Assembly (NCBI RefSeq): GCF_900128995.1
Contig: NZ_FQUE01000008.1
Span: 1 to 64,000, forward strand
Source: Loktanella atrilutea
Lineage (GTDB): Bacteria > Pseudomonadota > Alphaproteobacteria > Rhodobacterales > Rhodobacteraceae
Direction: 5' to 3'
DNA: 64,000 bases
The notes below the pieces were generated by a model. It did not search any database. It was not told where the DNA came from and saw only the letters and a list, made by a program, of their open reading frames with translations. A program made the translations under genes and the position numbers. This document shows positions 42,615 to 52,722 of this stretch, one piece after another. Every line of letters begins with the position of its first letter. Position 1 is the first letter of the stretch.

Positions 42615-44110
42615 CGGGCTTGCTCCTTGTCGGCCACGACCCAGCCGGTCACGGATTGGTTCAGGTCAAAGACCTCTGCCGCGGCGGCCTTCACGTCCTC
42701 CGCCGTCACCTCCTGCAGGACCTGCGGCCAGGCCTCCACGTCCTGCACGGTCAGGCCCTGCGTCAGTGCCGCCCCATAGCGCTGCGCCCGCCCCTGCACG
42801 TCGTCGAGCGCGTAGATCTCGCGCGCCTTCATCTGGTTGCGGATGCGGTCCATCGCGGCGGGGTCGATGTCGTTCGCCATGAAATCGGCAACCACCTTGT
42901 CCATCGCCGCCTCCGCCTCCGACAGGCTTACGCCCGTCCCGGGCACCACCGACAGCGCAAAGGTCGAGGTGTCGAGGCTGGAGGGATCGTAACCCGCGCT
43001 GGTGTAGACGGCGGTCTGCGTGTCGAACTGCAACGCGCGCCCCAGCTCGGAGGTGAAGGACGACCCGCCCAGCAGCTCCGCCAGATAGACCAGCGCCGCG
43101 GCGGTCTTCTGGTCGCCGGTGTTGCGCTCGGTCGCAAGGTAGCTGCGCACCAGATAGGGCTGGCTCACGCGCGCATCGGTATAGGTGATCCGGCGCGGCG
43201 CGGTCTGCGGCGGCTCCTGCGGGCGCAGGCGCGGCGGCAGGTCGGGCTCCGGCGGGATCACGCCGTAGTATTTCGCGGCCAGCGCCATCACGTCATCGGG
43301 CTGCACGTCGCCCGCCACGATCAGGATCGCATTGTTGGGGGAATAGTTCAGCCCGTAAAACGCCAGCGCATCCTCCAGGCTCAGTTCCTCCATCTCGTGC
43401 TTCCAGCCGATGACGGGCACGCCATAGCGCAGGTTCTGGTACTGCGCCGCCATGAACTGCTCGCGCGCCAGCGCACCCGGATTGTTCTCGGTCCGCTGGT
43501 TGCGCTCTTCCAGAATGACGTTCCGCTCCGTCACGATGTCGCCCTCGGACAGCTTGAGGTTCGTCATCCGGTCGCTTTCCATCTCCATCATCAGGGGCAG
43601 ACGGTCGGCCGCGACGCGCTGGAAATAGGCGGTGTAGTCGTAGCTGGTAAAGGCATTGTCCGATCCGCCGTTCGCCGCCACGGTGGCGGAAAACTCGCCC
43701 GGCGCCAGCTTGTCGGTGCCCTTGAACAGCAGGTGTTCCAGAAAGTGCGCGACGCCGGACTGGCCCACCAGCTCGTCCGCGGACCCGGCGCGGTACCAGA
43801 CCATCTGCACCACGACCGGCGCGCGGTGATCCTCGATCACCACCACGTCCATCCCGTTGTCGAGGCTGAAGGTCGTCACGTCGTCGCCGATCCTGACCGG
43901 CGCGGTGACGCTGACCGTCTTGTCCCCTTCGGTAAAGCTGCGCGCCGCGACACCGGCATCGGCGACCTGCGTCCCTTCCGCCGTCGCGGCCAGCGCCTGC
44001 GTGGTCTGGGCCTGCGTGGTCTGCGCCTGCGTGCTCTGAGCCTGCGTGGTCTGAGCCTGCAGGGGCGTCAGCCCGAGGATCAGGAAGGGAACGGCCAACA
44101 TGCGTGTCAT
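42611..44110 (-). CDS. M16-family zinc metallopeptidase, catalytic subunit (499 aa)
   Basis: The signal peptide is MTRMLAVPFLILGLTPLQAQ. A short tandem repeat (TTQAQ/STQAQ, residues about 21-40) follows. The zinc motif HFLEH (122-126) with the distal Glu in the ERNVILEERNQRTENN region is intact. It therefore carries catalysis, paired with the downstream HxxEH-less subunit. The start ATG 44110 has AGGA upstream. The envelope role is unknown; such pairs degrade signal or short peptides. Confidence 0.92.
   Translation of the reverse strand: MTRMLAVPFLILGLTPLQAQTTQAQSTQAQTTQAQTTQALAATAEGTQVADAGVAARSFTEGDKTVSVTAPVRIGDDVTTFSLDNGMDVVVIEDHRAPVVVQMVWYRAGSADELVGQSGVAHFLEHLLFKGTDKLAPGEFSATVAANGGSDNAFTSYDYTAYFQRVAADRLPLMMEMESDRMTNLKLSEGDIVTERNVILEERNQRTENNPGALAREQFMAAQYQNLRYGVPVIGWKHEMEELSLEDALAFYGLNYSPNNAILIVAGDVQPDDVMALAAKYYGVIPPEPDLPPRLRPQEPPQTAPRRITYTDARVSQPYLVRSYLATERNTGDQKTAAALVYLAELLGGSSFTSELGRALQFDTQTAVYTSAGYDPSSLDTSTFALSVVPGTGVSLSEAEAAMDKVVADFMANDIDPAAMDRIRNQMKAREIYALDDVQGRAQRYGAALTQGLTVQDVEAWPQVLQEVTAEDVKAAAAEVFDLNQSVTGWVVADKEQAR
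43995..44060. repeat. 15-bp minisatellite in the M16 gene
   Basis: Four full copies of a 15-bp unit (GCCTGCGTGGTCTGN on the plus strand, with single-base differences) plus a partial copy encode the repeated TTQAQ peptide just after the signal peptide. Copy number is in frame and could vary between strains without breaking the gene. Confidence 0.85.
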
Positions 44111-44231
44111 GGAAATCCTGCGGGTCTGGAAAGCTTGGCGCGAACGTAACCCAACACCGCCCGACTGCAATCGGTCATACGGCCTTGTGAAGGCGCGTCA
44201 GCGCCACGATCGCACCGTCGAAGCGGCAGCC

Positions 44232-44687
44232 TCAGTTCTGCGGCGGCACCGTCGGCACCGCGACACCCGCCGCGCGATAGCGTTGCGTCTCGGCATAGGG
44301 GTCGATGGCCTGCGCGCTCTGGGCGCGCGAATACCGCACGCGGCCCCGCCCGCGCAGCCGCGCCTCCTCGGTCGCGGCCGCGACACGCACGTTCGCTTCG
44401 GTGCCATAGCGGCCCGCCTGTGCGACCAGCGCGCCGTCGCTGGCGGGGATCGCCCCCGTCACGCCGGACTGCGTGCCGCCCAGCGCGGCAATCGCCTGCC
44501 CCGTCGGATTGGGGTCCGTGGGGTTGGTCCCGCCCGGCGTCGGCACCGGCAGGGCGTTGGTTTCCGGAATCGTCAGCGGCCGCGTGGGCAGCACCGCGAA
44601 TTCGTCAGGACCGGTCTGGCCATTGTCTCCGCCGCTGCACGCCACCAGCGTGGCCAGGGCCGTCAGTCCGATCAGTGTCCGCAGCAT
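44232..44687 (-). CDS. DUF3035-type lipoprotein (151 aa)
   Basis: The protein begins MLRTLIGLTALATLVACSGG with a lipobox ending in Cys. It continues with PDEFAVLPTRPLTIPETNAL and PVPTPGGTNPTDPNP, the conserved DUF3035 region of alphaproteobacterial lipoproteins. The ATG at 44687 follows GAGGGCGG. Its function is unknown. It sits immediately downstream of lspA, which processes such lipoproteins. Confidence 0.85.
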   Translation of the reverse strand: MLRTLIGLTALATLVACSGGDNGQTGPDEFAVLPTRPLTIPETNALPVPTPGGTNPTDPNPTGQAIAALGGTQSGVTGAIPASDGALVAQAGRYGTEANVRVAAATEEARLRGRGRVRYSRAQSAQAIDPYAETQRYRAAGVAVPTVPPQN

Positions 44688-44754
44688 GTCCGCCCTCAAT
44701 CTGTCACTTCGCATCGTTCTAGACCACGGCGCGCCCCGCGTCACGCCCATCCGG

Positions 44755-45237
44755 TCAATCCTTGGTCCGCTTTGCCTTTGGCGTCTTGCCGTCGGGCAGG
44801 AACGCCAGCCCCAGCGCGCCTGCAAAGATCGCCACATCCGCCACGTTGAACGCATAGGGGTTGTCGAAACCGCAGCAGGACATGTTGATGAAGTCCGCCA
44901 CCGCCCCGTACAGCAGCCGGTCCACAACGTTGCCCAGCGCGCCGCCGATCAGCAGCCCTGCCGCGATGTAGGTATAGGTCGATCCCCCGGACCGCCACAG
45001 CCAGACCAGCACCGCGGCCGAGATCGCGACAGCGATTCCGATCAGCACCCAGCGCATGTCCGCCCCGGCCCCGAGGCCGAAGTTAACGCCCCGGTTCCAC
45101 GCCATCTGGAACACCAGCAGCGGCGGGATCACGTCGATTTCCTGACGGGTCATCAGGTTCATCCCGTGAACGACGGCATATTTCGTCGCCTGATCCAGAA
45201 GGAACGTCCAGAACCCCGCCCAGAAAACCAATCGCAT
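44755..45237 (-). CDS. lspA: Lipoprotein signal peptidase LspA (160 aa)
   Basis: This inner-membrane aspartyl peptidase removes lipoprotein signal peptides. Four helices are visible, with FLLDQATKYAV, AWNRGVNFGL, and the two catalytic Asp motifs GNVVDRLLYGAVADF and FNVADVAIFAG. The length is normal. It starts 9 bases after the purH stop. Downstream are lipoprotein and signal-peptide-bearing peptidase genes. Confidence 0.95.
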   Translation of the reverse strand: MRLVFWAGFWTFLLDQATKYAVVHGMNLMTRQEIDVIPPLLVFQMAWNRGVNFGLGAGADMRWVLIGIAVAISAAVLVWLWRSGGSTYTYIAAGLLIGGALGNVVDRLLYGAVADFINMSCCGFDNPYAFNVADVAIFAGALGLAFLPDGKTPKAKRTKD

Positions 45238-45246
45238 ATCGTGACC

Positions 45247-46833
45247 CTAGTGTCTGAAGTGGCGCATGCCGGTGAAGACCATGGCGATCCCGGCGTCGTC
45301 CGCCGCCGCGATCACCTCGTTGTCGCGCATCGACCCGCCCGGCTGGATGACGCAGGTGGCACCGGCTGCCGCCGCCTCCATCAGCCCGTCCGCAAAGGGA
45401 AAGAACGCATCCGATGCCACGGCCGACCCGATGGTCAGCGGCTTGTCCAGCCCCATCGCCTCCGCCATGCGCTCGGACTTCTTCGCGGCGATCAGGGCAG
45501 AGTCCAGACGGCTCATCTGCCCCGCCCCCACGCCCACCGTCGCGCCGTCCTTGACGTAGACGATGGCGTTGGACTTGACGTGCTTCGCCACTTTCCACGC
45601 GAACTGCAGGTCGGCCATCTGGGCGTCCGTCGGCTGCACCTTCGTCACGACCCGCAGATCGTCGGCGGGGACGTGGCCGGTGTCCTTGTCCTGCACCAGC
45701 ATGCCGCCCGCGACCTGACGATAGGTCAGCTGCGCCGCCTTGGGGTCGGGCAGGCTATCCGTCGTCAACAGGCGCAGGTTCTTCTTGGCCGCGAACACCG
45801 CCTTCGCCGCATCCGAGGCACCCGGTGCGATCACGACCTCGGTGAAGATTTCCACGATGGCCTGCGCCGTCTCCTCGTCCAGGGCCGTGTTCAGCGCCAC
45901 GATCCCACCGAAGGCAGAGGTGCGGTCGCAGTCGAAGGCCTTCCGATAAGCCTCCAGCAGCGTCGCCCCCCGCGCCACACCGCAGGGGTTCGCATGCTTG
46001 ATGATCGCAACGGCAGGACCCTCTGCGGGGTCAAACTCCGCCACCAGTTCGAAGGCTGCATCGGTGTCGTTGATGTTGTTGTAGGACAGTGCCTTGCCCT
46101 GATGCTGCTCGGCGGTGGCAACCCCGGGCCGCCCGGTGCCATCCGCATAGAAGCTCGCCGTCTGATGCGGGTTCTCCCCATAGCGCAGCTCCTGCCGCAG
46201 CTCTCCCGCAAAGGCACGGCGGCGCGGGGTCGCAAGGTCGATGGCACCCGCCATCCACGTGCTGACGGCGGCGTCATAGGCCCCGGTGCGGGCATATGCG
46301 GTCTGCGCCAGCCGCTGCCGGAACGCCAGCGTGGTCTGCCCGTCGTTGGCGTCCAGTTCCGCCAGCAGGACGTCGTAGTCGGCCACGTCCACGACCGTGC
46401 TGACGAAGGCATGGTTCTTCGCCGCCGCCCGGATCATCGCCGGGCCGCCGATGTCGATGTTCTCGATGCAGTCGGCGTAATCGCCGCCCTGCGACACCGT
46501 CTCCTCGAACGGATAGAGGTTCACCACCAGCAGGTCGATCGGCGCGATCCCGTGATCCTCCATCGCCTTGACGTGGCCCGCATCGTCGCGCAGCGCCAGC
46601 AATCCGCCGTGCACCATCGGGTGCAGCGTCTTGACCCGACCGTCCATCATCTCGGGAAAGCCGGTGACCTCGGCCACGTCCGTCACGTCCAGCCCTGCGT
46701 CCCGCAGCGCCTTGGCGGTGCCGCCGGTGGACAGCAGGACGACGCCTCTGTCGGCCAAGGCCCGGCCCAGGTCGATCAGGCCGGTCTTGTCGGATACGCT
46801 CAGCAGCGCGCGGCGGATGGGTTGCAAGGTCAT
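45247..46833 (-). CDS. purH: Bifunctional AICAR transformylase / IMP cyclohydrolase PurH (528 aa)
   Basis: It catalyses the last two steps of IMP synthesis. The N-terminal IMP cyclohydrolase domain shows [35 protein letters not shown] and [18 protein letters not shown]. The transformylase domain has [20 protein letters not shown] (catalytic K-H) and [20 protein letters not shown] with DAFFPFADG. The length is exactly typical. Its start overlaps the heparinase-like gene's stop (ATGA). Confidence 0.97.
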   Translation of the reverse strand: MTLQPIRRALLSVSDKTGLIDLGRALADRGVVLLSTGGTAKALRDAGLDVTDVAEVTGFPEMMDGRVKTLHPMVHGGLLALRDDAGHVKAMEDHGIAPIDLLVVNLYPFEETVSQGGDYADCIENIDIGGPAMIRAAAKNHAFVSTVVDVADYDVLLAELDANDGQTTLAFRQRLAQTAYARTGAYDAAVSTWMAGAIDLATPRRRAFAGELRQELRYGENPHQTASFYADGTGRPGVATAEQHQGKALSYNNINDTDAAFELVAEFDPAEGPAVAIIKHANPCGVARGATLLEAYRKAFDCDRTSAFGGIVALNTALDEETAQAIVEIFTEVVIAPGASDAAKAVFAAKKNLRLLTTDSLPDPKAAQLTYRQVAGGMLVQDKDTGHVPADDLRVVTKVQPTDAQMADLQFAWKVAKHVKSNAIVYVKDGATVGVGAGQMSRLDSALIAAKKSERMAEAMGLDKPLTIGSAVASDAFFPFADGLMEAAAAGATCVIQPGGSMRDNEVIAAADDAGIAMVFTGMRHFRH

Positions 46834-48596
46834 GTGTCGTCCCCAAGGTCGTTGTCATCATCGCCGCGGTGCGGGGCGAGGTCGCGGACGACATCGGGCG
46901 TGTCCTGCGCCTTGGCCAGCGACCAGCGGATGCGCGTCGCATAGGCCATCGCGGCGCCGGATAAAACCACCTGTCGCGCCGCGCGCGGCTTCAATCGCCC
47001 GGTTTCAAGGTAAACCGACGCATCCAGAGTCAGATCCGCGTGCCCGTCGTGGCGCAGCACCCAGATTTCGCCCGACTTCAGCGCCATCGACACCGCCGCC
47101 CCGCCCAGATCGACCGTCGCATCGACGTCCGGATGCAGGTGAAAGCGGATCGCAAAGGGAATCCCCTGCAGCTGCGTCGCATCCAGCGCCCGGTCGAACC
47201 GCTGCTTGTCAGCGGCGTCGAGCGTGGTCAGCAGATCCTCGCCCGCCAGCCCGCGCCCGTCCGTCGTCATCTCCAGCGTGCGCGCATGGGTCAGGCCGTG
47301 GGTGATGCGAAACCCGTCGTGCGACAGCTCTGCCCGGCGCCCGTCGTTCAGTTCCGTCACGATGCAGTTCACCACATCGGGCAGATCGACCAGCATTTCC
47401 TGCGACACGCCGCCGGCGGTCAATGCGGGCCCGAGGCGGGAGGAGGAATAGCCGCCGATCCCCAGCGTCGAATGGCTCGGCGTCGCCCGCCCCGCCCGCC
47501 GCCAGTCCGCGCCGAAACTCACACCGGACCCGCAATTCACGATCAGCGGTCGCCGCCCCGACGTCAGCTCGAACGCGAGGGTCGAGGCATGGGCATTGAT
47601 CGACGCCGCCCCCTCTGGCGGACGGGCCGCATCGGCGATCAGTGTCGTGCGCCCCGCCGCCAGCCGCGCAAAACCCATGCACTGCGCGTCGCCGGTCTGG
47701 CGTTTGCCGGTGCTTTGCGACAGCGCGTGATCCAGCCGCCCGTCCGGCCCACGCCCGCCGCCGTGGAACCGCGCAAGGCCCCCGTCCGCATGGCGCAGCG
47801 CCCGCAGCGTCGGGCCGATCCGGGCCACGGCCTGCGTGATCGCCATCGGCACCGTCTGCCCGCTGGACGTGATCGCCGACTGCGCCCAGTGCAAAAGGGT
47901 CAGGATATCCAGCAGTTCTTCCGGGTTGCGCGTAGCGATGCCGCCGTCCGGCCTGATCTGCGTCGCACAGTCCTCGGCCAGCGCCTTGATCGCTGGGGCG
48001 GTCAGCCGCTCCATCCCCTCCAGCGACAGCCCGGCATAGATCATGCCCGCCAGCGCCTCGAACCGCGCCAGACCCGGGCGCGTCGACCGCCAGCGCCGCG
48101 ACAGGAACAGCGTCTGCTGCCCCAGCGACCGGAACAGCCGGTCCTGCGCCGCCCTGTCCTGCCCCCGCAGCAGGAACACCCCGTGGGAAATCCACCGAAT
48201 CAGCCGCCGCCCGGTCAGCTCCGGCGTCCAGCCGGGGCCGCTGCCGTCACCCCATGTGGCGATCCACTCGCCCACCCAGGCCTGCGCCGCGTGCCGCGCA
48301 CGCGCATCGCCGACGGCGGCCAGATCGTCCAGCCAGCCGAAGCCGTGCAATTCCTGATCGACCATCGCCCGGTCGCCCTCGACCTGCCAGATCGACCCGC
48401 CGGGGGCGGTCGTCAGCACGCCTGCGAACAGGAAGTTCCCTGCCAGCAACTGCCGCCCGCGGGCGAACAGCCCGATGCTGCGCGGTTCGGGTTGAGAGAC
48501 GAAGCCCGTCGCAGGCCGTGCGCGCGCCGCCCACCGCGCGTGCGCACGGTGCATGAAGTCCCGGTTCCGGGCCCGCCATGGTTGCCGATCGGCCAA
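46830..48596 (-). CDS. Heparinase II/III-like protein (about 588 aa)
   Basis: A helical N-terminal domain ([20 protein letters not shown], then [20 protein letters not shown]) is followed by a beta-rich half with [20 protein letters not shown] and LIVNCGSG. This matches the alginate-lyase/heparinase II-III fold common in this position beside rsmB in Rhodobacteraceae. There is no signal peptide. I choose TTG 48596 (AGAGG upstream) because it gives the usual N-terminal length; ATG 48554 is the alternative. A role in envelope or capsule polysaccharide turnover is inferred from the family. Confidence 0.85.
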   Translation of the reverse strand: MADRQPWRARNRDFMHRAHARWAARARPATGFVSQPEPRSIGLFARGRQLLAGNFLFAGVLTTAPGGSIWQVEGDRAMVDQELHGFGWLDDLAAVGDARARHAAQAWVGEWIATWGDGSGPGWTPELTGRRLIRWISHGVFLLRGQDRAAQDRLFRSLGQQTLFLSRRWRSTRPGLARFEALAGMIYAGLSLEGMERLTAPAIKALAEDCATQIRPDGGIATRNPEELLDILTLLHWAQSAITSSGQTVPMAITQAVARIGPTLRALRHADGGLARFHGGGRGPDGRLDHALSQSTGKRQTGDAQCMGFARLAAGRTTLIADAARPPEGAASINAHASTLAFELTSGRRPLIVNCGSGVSFGADWRRAGRATPSHSTLGIGGYSSSRLGPALTAGGVSQEMLVDLPDVVNCIVTELNDGRRAELSHDGFRITHGLTHARTLEMTTDGRGLAGEDLLTTLDAADKQRFDRALDATQLQGIPFAIRFHLHPDVDATVDLGGAAVSMALKSGEIWVLRHDGHADLTLDASVYLETGRLKPRAARQVVLSGAAMAYATRIRWSLAKAQDTPDVVRDLAPHRGDDDNDLGDDT

Positions 48597-48664
48597 GCTG
48601 CTGCCTCTGCGTTGCGGTGTCGCAATCTTCTTGGCCGCGACGTTAACGCGGGGCGCGCGTCCTG

Positions 48665-49936
48665 TCACGCGGGCTTTGTCAGCACCGCCATGTAGAAGCC
48701 GTCCATCCCGCCGATCTCGCTCCAGTAATCGGGCCGCAGCCGCAGCCCGCCCTCCTCTGTGATCCACGACGGGTCGATCCCCGGCCGATCCAGCGCCGCG
48801 CGATCGACGCCCAGCCCCGGATGCCGCGCCAGCGCCTCGTCCACCTGCACCTCGCCCTCGTCCGGCAACAAGGAGCAGGTGCAGAACAGCAGCCGCCCAC
48901 CGGGCTTTAGAAGCGTCAGCGCATGGTCGATCATCGCCCCCTGCTGGTCGATCAGATCGCCGAACTCCGCCCCGTCCTTGGCATAGGGCAGGTCCGGGTG
49001 GCGGCGCATCGTCCCCGTGGCGCTGCAGGGCGCGTCCAGCAGGACCGCGTCCCATGCCCCCGTCACGTCGAAGGCGTCCGCCACCTCGCATATCGCGTTC
49101 AGCCCCACCCGCGTCAGGTTCTGCGCTACCCGCGCCATGCGGGAGGCGGAGGCATCCACCGCCGTCACCTCGGCCCCCCGCGCCGCGAGTTGCAGCGTCT
49201 TGCCCCCCGGCGCCGCGCACAGGTCCAGCACCCGCAGGCCCGCAATCTCGCCCAGCAACCGCACCGGCACCGCGGCAGCCGCATCCTGCACCCACCAGTC
49301 GCCCGCGTCATAGCCCGGCAGCACCGTGACCTGCCCCGGCTCCATCACCCGCACCGACCCTGTCGGCAGCACCATGCCCCCCACCGCGGCGGCGACCGCC
49401 GCGGCGTCGCCCTTGGGCGTCAGGTCCAGCGGCGGCGTGGTGGCCTGCACCGCCTCCATCGCCTCGATATCCTTGCGGCCCCATGCGGCGACCAGCGGCT
49501 GGCGCAGCCAGCCCGGCAGCAGCGGCGGCGCCATCTTCGCCCAGGCATCAGGCCCCTCGTCCGCCACCTTGCGCAGCACCGCGTTCACAAGACCCTTCAG
49601 CCGCGCCGTATGATGGTTGCGCCCGACGATCTCGACATAGCTGTTGACGACGCCATGCGCCGCACCCCCCTGCGCGATCTCCAGCGTGCCCAGCCGCAGC
49701 GCATTCTGCACATACAGGGGCGGCTCCTTGCTCAGGAACGGCTTCAGCATCCGGTCGGCGCGGTCCAGCATCCGCAGGGTATCCGTCGCCAGCCGCTGCG
49801 CCCTTGCGCGATCCTCTGGTGCGAGATGATCCAGCGCCCCGCCGCCCAGAAGTTCGGACAAGAGCCGCCCCTCTTCGATGACCTGTTGCAGCAGATGATG
49901 CGCGGCGCGGCGCGGGGCGAGGCCGGTCTGATCCAT
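48665..49936 (-). CDS. rsmB: 16S rRNA (cytosine-5)-methyltransferase, RsmB/NOL1 family (423 aa)
   Basis: The N-terminal NusB-like helical domain (PRRAAHHLLQQVIEEGRLLS) is followed by a Rossmann methyltransferase domain. VLDLCAAPGGKTLQLAA binds SAM, LLDAPCSATGTMRRHPDLPY has the catalytic TC/PC-type Cys of motif IV, and LLFCTCSLLPDEGEVQVDEA has the second Cys. This is the standard RsmB layout. It begins the minus-strand run rsmB-heparinase-purH-lspA. Confidence 0.93.
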   Translation of the reverse strand: MDQTGLAPRRAAHHLLQQVIEEGRLLSELLGGGALDHLAPEDRARAQRLATDTLRMLDRADRMLKPFLSKEPPLYVQNALRLGTLEIAQGGAAHGVVNSYVEIVGRNHHTARLKGLVNAVLRKVADEGPDAWAKMAPPLLPGWLRQPLVAAWGRKDIEAMEAVQATTPPLDLTPKGDAAAVAAAVGGMVLPTGSVRVMEPGQVTVLPGYDAGDWWVQDAAAAVPVRLLGEIAGLRVLDLCAAPGGKTLQLAARGAEVTAVDASASRMARVAQNLTRVGLNAICEVADAFDVTGAWDAVLLDAPCSATGTMRRHPDLPYAKDGAEFGDLIDQQGAMIDHALTLLKPGGRLLFCTCSLLPDEGEVQVDEALARHPGLGVDRAALDRPGIDPSWITEEGGLRLRPDYWSEIGGMDGFYMAVLTKPA

Positions 49937-50003
49937 GGGGAAACCCTTGTCTGGTGTTCCCAGCGGGGTATATCACGGGGCACCCCCCGGCAAGGACAAG
50001 ACC

Positions 50004-50177
50004 ATGACCGACCCATCCGACCTGCCCCCCGCCGCCCAGCGCGCTCTGGCCGAGGCCGCCGCGCGACGCAAGGAGCAAGAAGGCAAGACCCTGCCGCGAG
50101 AGATCGGCGGCCGTGACGGTCCAGAGCCGGTCCGCTACGGCGACTGGGAAAACAAGGGACTCGCGATCGACTTCTAG
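50004..50177 (+). CDS. DUF1674 / SDHAF4-like protein (57 aa)
   Basis: The short protein ends REIGGRDGPEPVRYGDWENK followed by GLAIDF, which is the invariant DUF1674 tail (GPEPTRYGDWExKGxxxDF) known from mitochondrial SDHAF4, a succinate dehydrogenase assembly factor. AAGGA precedes ATG 50004. It diverges from rsmB, and its stop overlaps that of the convergent gene at the tetranucleotide CTAG (50174-50177). Confidence 0.9.
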   Translation: MTDPSDLPPAAQRALAEAAARRKEQEGKTLPREIGGRDGPEPVRYGDWENKGLAIDF

Positions 50178-50530
50178 CGGATGCGCAGGGTCGCGTCGTC
50201 GCCGGCCCCCCGGTCCGCGGTGAAGCGGATCAGATCGCCATTCAGATCGACCCGCTGGCAATTCAACGGAAACTCCCGGTCGCCCCAAGCCATCTCGCGG
50301 CAGAAATAACCGTCCTGCCAGATCCACGACCCCGTCACCGTGCCGCCCATGGCCTCGCCTGAAATGCGCCCGTCCTCGGTGACGCGCAGCGCCACACCCA
50401 GCAGCCGCTGGGTCAGGCTGTGCCCCTGCACCAGTGCGACGAAATCCGCGCGATCCGTCACGACGCGCGCATCCTGCGCCGCAGCCGTCATGGGGGCCGC
50501 GATCAGCAGTGCGGCGATCAGCGTCTTCAT
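50174..50530 (-). CDS. Periplasmic protein of unknown function (118 aa)
   Basis: The signal peptide MKTLIAALLIAAPMTAAAQ is clear (cleavage at AAAQ). The mature part has two Cys (YFCREM and LNCQRV), suggesting a disulphide, and a small beta-rich domain (GSWIWQDGYFCREMAWGDRE). ATG 50530 follows GGAG. I know similar short proteins only as hypothetical. It overlaps the DUF1674 stop on the other strand. Confidence 0.75.
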   Translation of the reverse strand: MKTLIAALLIAAPMTAAAQDARVVTDRADFVALVQGHSLTQRLLGVALRVTEDGRISGEAMGGTVTGSWIWQDGYFCREMAWGDREFPLNCQRVDLNGDLIRFTADRGAGDDATLRIR

Positions 50531-50578
50531 GGGCACTCCTCCGGCACCGTAACCTAGCGCCCGGCCTCCGGGATCAAG

Positions 50579-51388
50579 TCACAGCCCCAGCACATCCATC
50601 ATGTCGTAATGCCCCGGATCGCGGTCCTGCCCCCACAGCGCCGCCTTCAGCGCCCCGCGGACAAAGACGCCGCGGTCGGTCGCCACGTGCCGCAGGGTGA
50701 TCCGCTCGCCGTCGGCGGCGAACAGCACGTCATGCTCGCCCACGATGTCGCCGCCCCGGATCGCGGAAAACCCGATGTCGCCGCGCCGGCGGGCGCCGGT
50801 CACGCCGTCACGCCCCGACTGACGCACCTCGCCCAGATCGACGCCCCGCCCCGCCGCCGCCGCCTCGCCCAGCATCAGCGCGGTGCCAGAGGGCGCATCG
50901 ACCTTGTGCCGGTGATGCGCCTCCACGATCTCGATGTCGAAATCCGCGTCCAGCGCCGCGGCCACCTTGCGCGTCAGCTGCACCAGCAGGTTGACCCCAA
51001 GGCTCATGTTACCCGCCCGCACGATCACGGCATGATGCGCGGCGCGGTCGATCGCCTCGATATCGACCGCCGACAGGCCGGTCGTCCCGATCACATGCAC
51101 CGCCCGCGCCTGTGCTGCCAGCCCGGCGAAGGCCACGGTGGCCGCGGGCGCGGTAAAGTCGATGACGGCCTGTGCCTTGGCGAAGGCTGCGACCGGATCG
51201 TCCGTCACCGCCACGCCCAGCGCGGGGACGCCCATCGCGGTGCCCACGTCCTGCCCGACCCAACCGTGGCCCTCCCGCTCCAGCGCGGCGACCAGCCGGC
51301 AGGCGTCAGAGGCGGCGACCGCCTTCACCAGCATCTGCCCCATCCGGCCAGAGGCCCCCGTGATCACGATTCCCGGTGTGTCCGCCAT
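50579..51388 (-). CDS. dapB: 4-hydroxy-tetrahydrodipicolinate reductase DapB (269 aa)
   Basis: It catalyses an NAD(P)H-dependent step in lysine and diaminopimelate synthesis. The cofactor motif is [13 protein letters not shown], the second is [13 protein letters not shown]. The active-site segment [20 protein letters not shown] carries the catalytic His and Lys. ATG 51388 follows AGGGGA. It diverges from rbfA. Confidence 0.96.
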   Translation of the reverse strand: MADTPGIVITGASGRMGQMLVKAVAASDACRLVAALEREGHGWVGQDVGTAMGVPALGVAVTDDPVAAFAKAQAVIDFTAPAATVAFAGLAAQARAVHVIGTTGLSAVDIEAIDRAAHHAVIVRAGNMSLGVNLLVQLTRKVAAALDADFDIEIVEAHHRHKVDAPSGTALMLGEAAAAGRGVDLGEVRQSGRDGVTGARRRGDIGFSAIRGGDIVGEHDVLFAADGERITLRHVATDRGVFVRGALKAALWGQDRDPGHYDMMDVLGL

Positions 51389-51487
51389 GTCCGTCCCCTG
51401 CGCCAGTTTCCGCCAAGCCATACCCCCCCGAAGCCCGTCGGAAAAGGCTTGCTTGGAATTGGCGGCGCACGGCGTTACATGCAGGCC

Positions 51488-51946
51488 ATGGCAAAGACAT
51501 CATCCTCCGGGGGCGGCGCCCCCAACCAGCGGCAGTTGCGGCTTGGCGAACTGATCCGCCGCCGCCTGTCAGAACTCCTGCAACGGGGCGAGATCCACGA
51601 TCCCGACCTCTCTCGCATGATGATCACCGTGGGCGAGGTGCGCTGCTCGTCGGACCTCTCGGTCGCCACCGCCTTCGTCCTGCCGCTTGGCGGCGACAAC
51701 AAGGAAGAGGCGCTGCTGGCCCTGCGCAAGTCCCGGCACGAGATCCGGCGCGAGGTCGCCAAGGTCCTCAACATCAAGTACGCGCCGGAAATCCGGTTCG
51801 AGATCGACGATACCTTCGACCGGATGGACGCCACCCGCGCCCTGTTCGAGCGTGACGACGTGAAGGCGGACCTCGCGGCCCCCGACGGGCCAGATGCGGA
51901 CGGCGCTGATGCAACCGCAGCCAGGGCCGGGGACGACGACGCATGA
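51488..51946 (+). CDS. rbfA: Ribosome-binding factor A, RbfA (152 aa)
   Basis: RbfA acts in 30S subunit maturation. The sequence [20 protein letters not shown] and [20 protein letters not shown], with [27 protein letters not shown] and the end [17 protein letters not shown], is a complete RbfA. An acidic tail follows. ATG 51488 (MAK...) fits homologues; the in-frame ATG 51479 adds three residues. Neither has a strong ribosome binding site. It overlaps the next gene by four bases and lies ahead of truB, as in many bacteria. Confidence 0.95.
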   Translation: MAKTSSSGGGAPNQRQLRLGELIRRRLSELLQRGEIHDPDLSRMMITVGEVRCSSDLSVATAFVLPLGGDNKEEALLALRKSRHEIRREVAKVLNIKYAPEIRFEIDDTFDRMDATRALFERDDVKADLAAPDGPDADGADATAARAGDDDA

Positions 51947-52665
51947 TCCGTGCGCTGGCCTGCGTGCTGGCGCTGATCGCGGGCAAGGCGACAGCGGTGA
52001 CCTGCAACGACGCCACCTTCGACGGCCACAGCTTCACCGCCTGCACCGTGGATGCCACGACAGAGGACCTGCGCCTGTTCCACCGGGACGCCTCGGGGCA
52101 GGTACTGGGGGGCTGGAACGCCCTCTCCACCCAGATCGCGCCGCAGTCGCTCGCCTTCGCGATGAACGCCGGCATGTACCACGACGACCGCCGCGCCGTC
52201 GGGCTGTTCATCAAGGACGGCGTCGAAACCGCGCCGCTGGTCACCCAGAAGGGGCCGGGCAACTTCGGTCTGCTGCCCAACGGCGTGTTCTGCCTCACCG
52301 ACACCTCCGCCCGCGTGATCGAGACGCTGGCCTACGACCGGCAACGCCCCGCCTGTCGCGACGCCTCGCAATCGGGGCCGATGCTGGTCATCGGCGGCAA
52401 GCTGCACCCCCGCTTTCTGGCCGACAGCCCGTCGGTCCATATCCGCAACGGCGTCGGCACCAGCGCCGACGGGCACACCGCGATCTTCGCCATCTCGAAC
52501 GACCCGGTAAACTTCCACACCTTCGCCCGCTTCTTCCGCGACGTGGCCAAGACGCCCGACGCGCTGTTCTTCGACGGCAGCATCTCACGGCTCTACGCGC
52601 CCGCCCTGCACCGGGCGGATTTCGGCTTCGCCGCCCTCGGGCCCATGGTCGGTGTCGTGCAATAG
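51943..52665 (+). CDS. Phosphodiester glycosidase family protein (240 aa)
   Basis: The N-terminal segment [20 protein letters not shown] is a signal peptide. The domain contains AFAMNAGMYHDDRRAVGLFI and FCLTDTSARVIE, with the pattern seen in NAGPA-type phosphodiester glycosidases (DUF2233/YigE). Close to the C-terminus ALFFDGSISRLYAP supplies the conserved DG motif. It is probably an exported enzyme cleaving a sugar phosphodiester. It is embedded between rbfA (ATGA overlap) and truB. Confidence 0.85.
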   Translation: MIRALACVLALIAGKATAVTCNDATFDGHSFTACTVDATTEDLRLFHRDASGQVLGGWNALSTQIAPQSLAFAMNAGMYHDDRRAVGLFIKDGVETAPLVTQKGPGNFGLLPNGVFCLTDTSARVIETLAYDRQRPACRDASQSGPMLVIGGKLHPRFLADSPSVHIRNGVGTSADGHTAIFAISNDPVNFHTFARFFRDVAKTPDALFFDGSISRLYAPALHRADFGFAALGPMVGVVQ

Positions 52666-52722
52666 CTTGACCCCGCCCCGCCCTGCGCCTAGCAGGCGCG
52701 TTCAGATCGAACGGAGGCCCCC

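Noticed and set aside
44473-46944. 823-codon plus-strand open frame over lspA and purH
   Set aside because: Antisense to certain genes with full motifs; composition is rich in H, R, Q and G with no family features.
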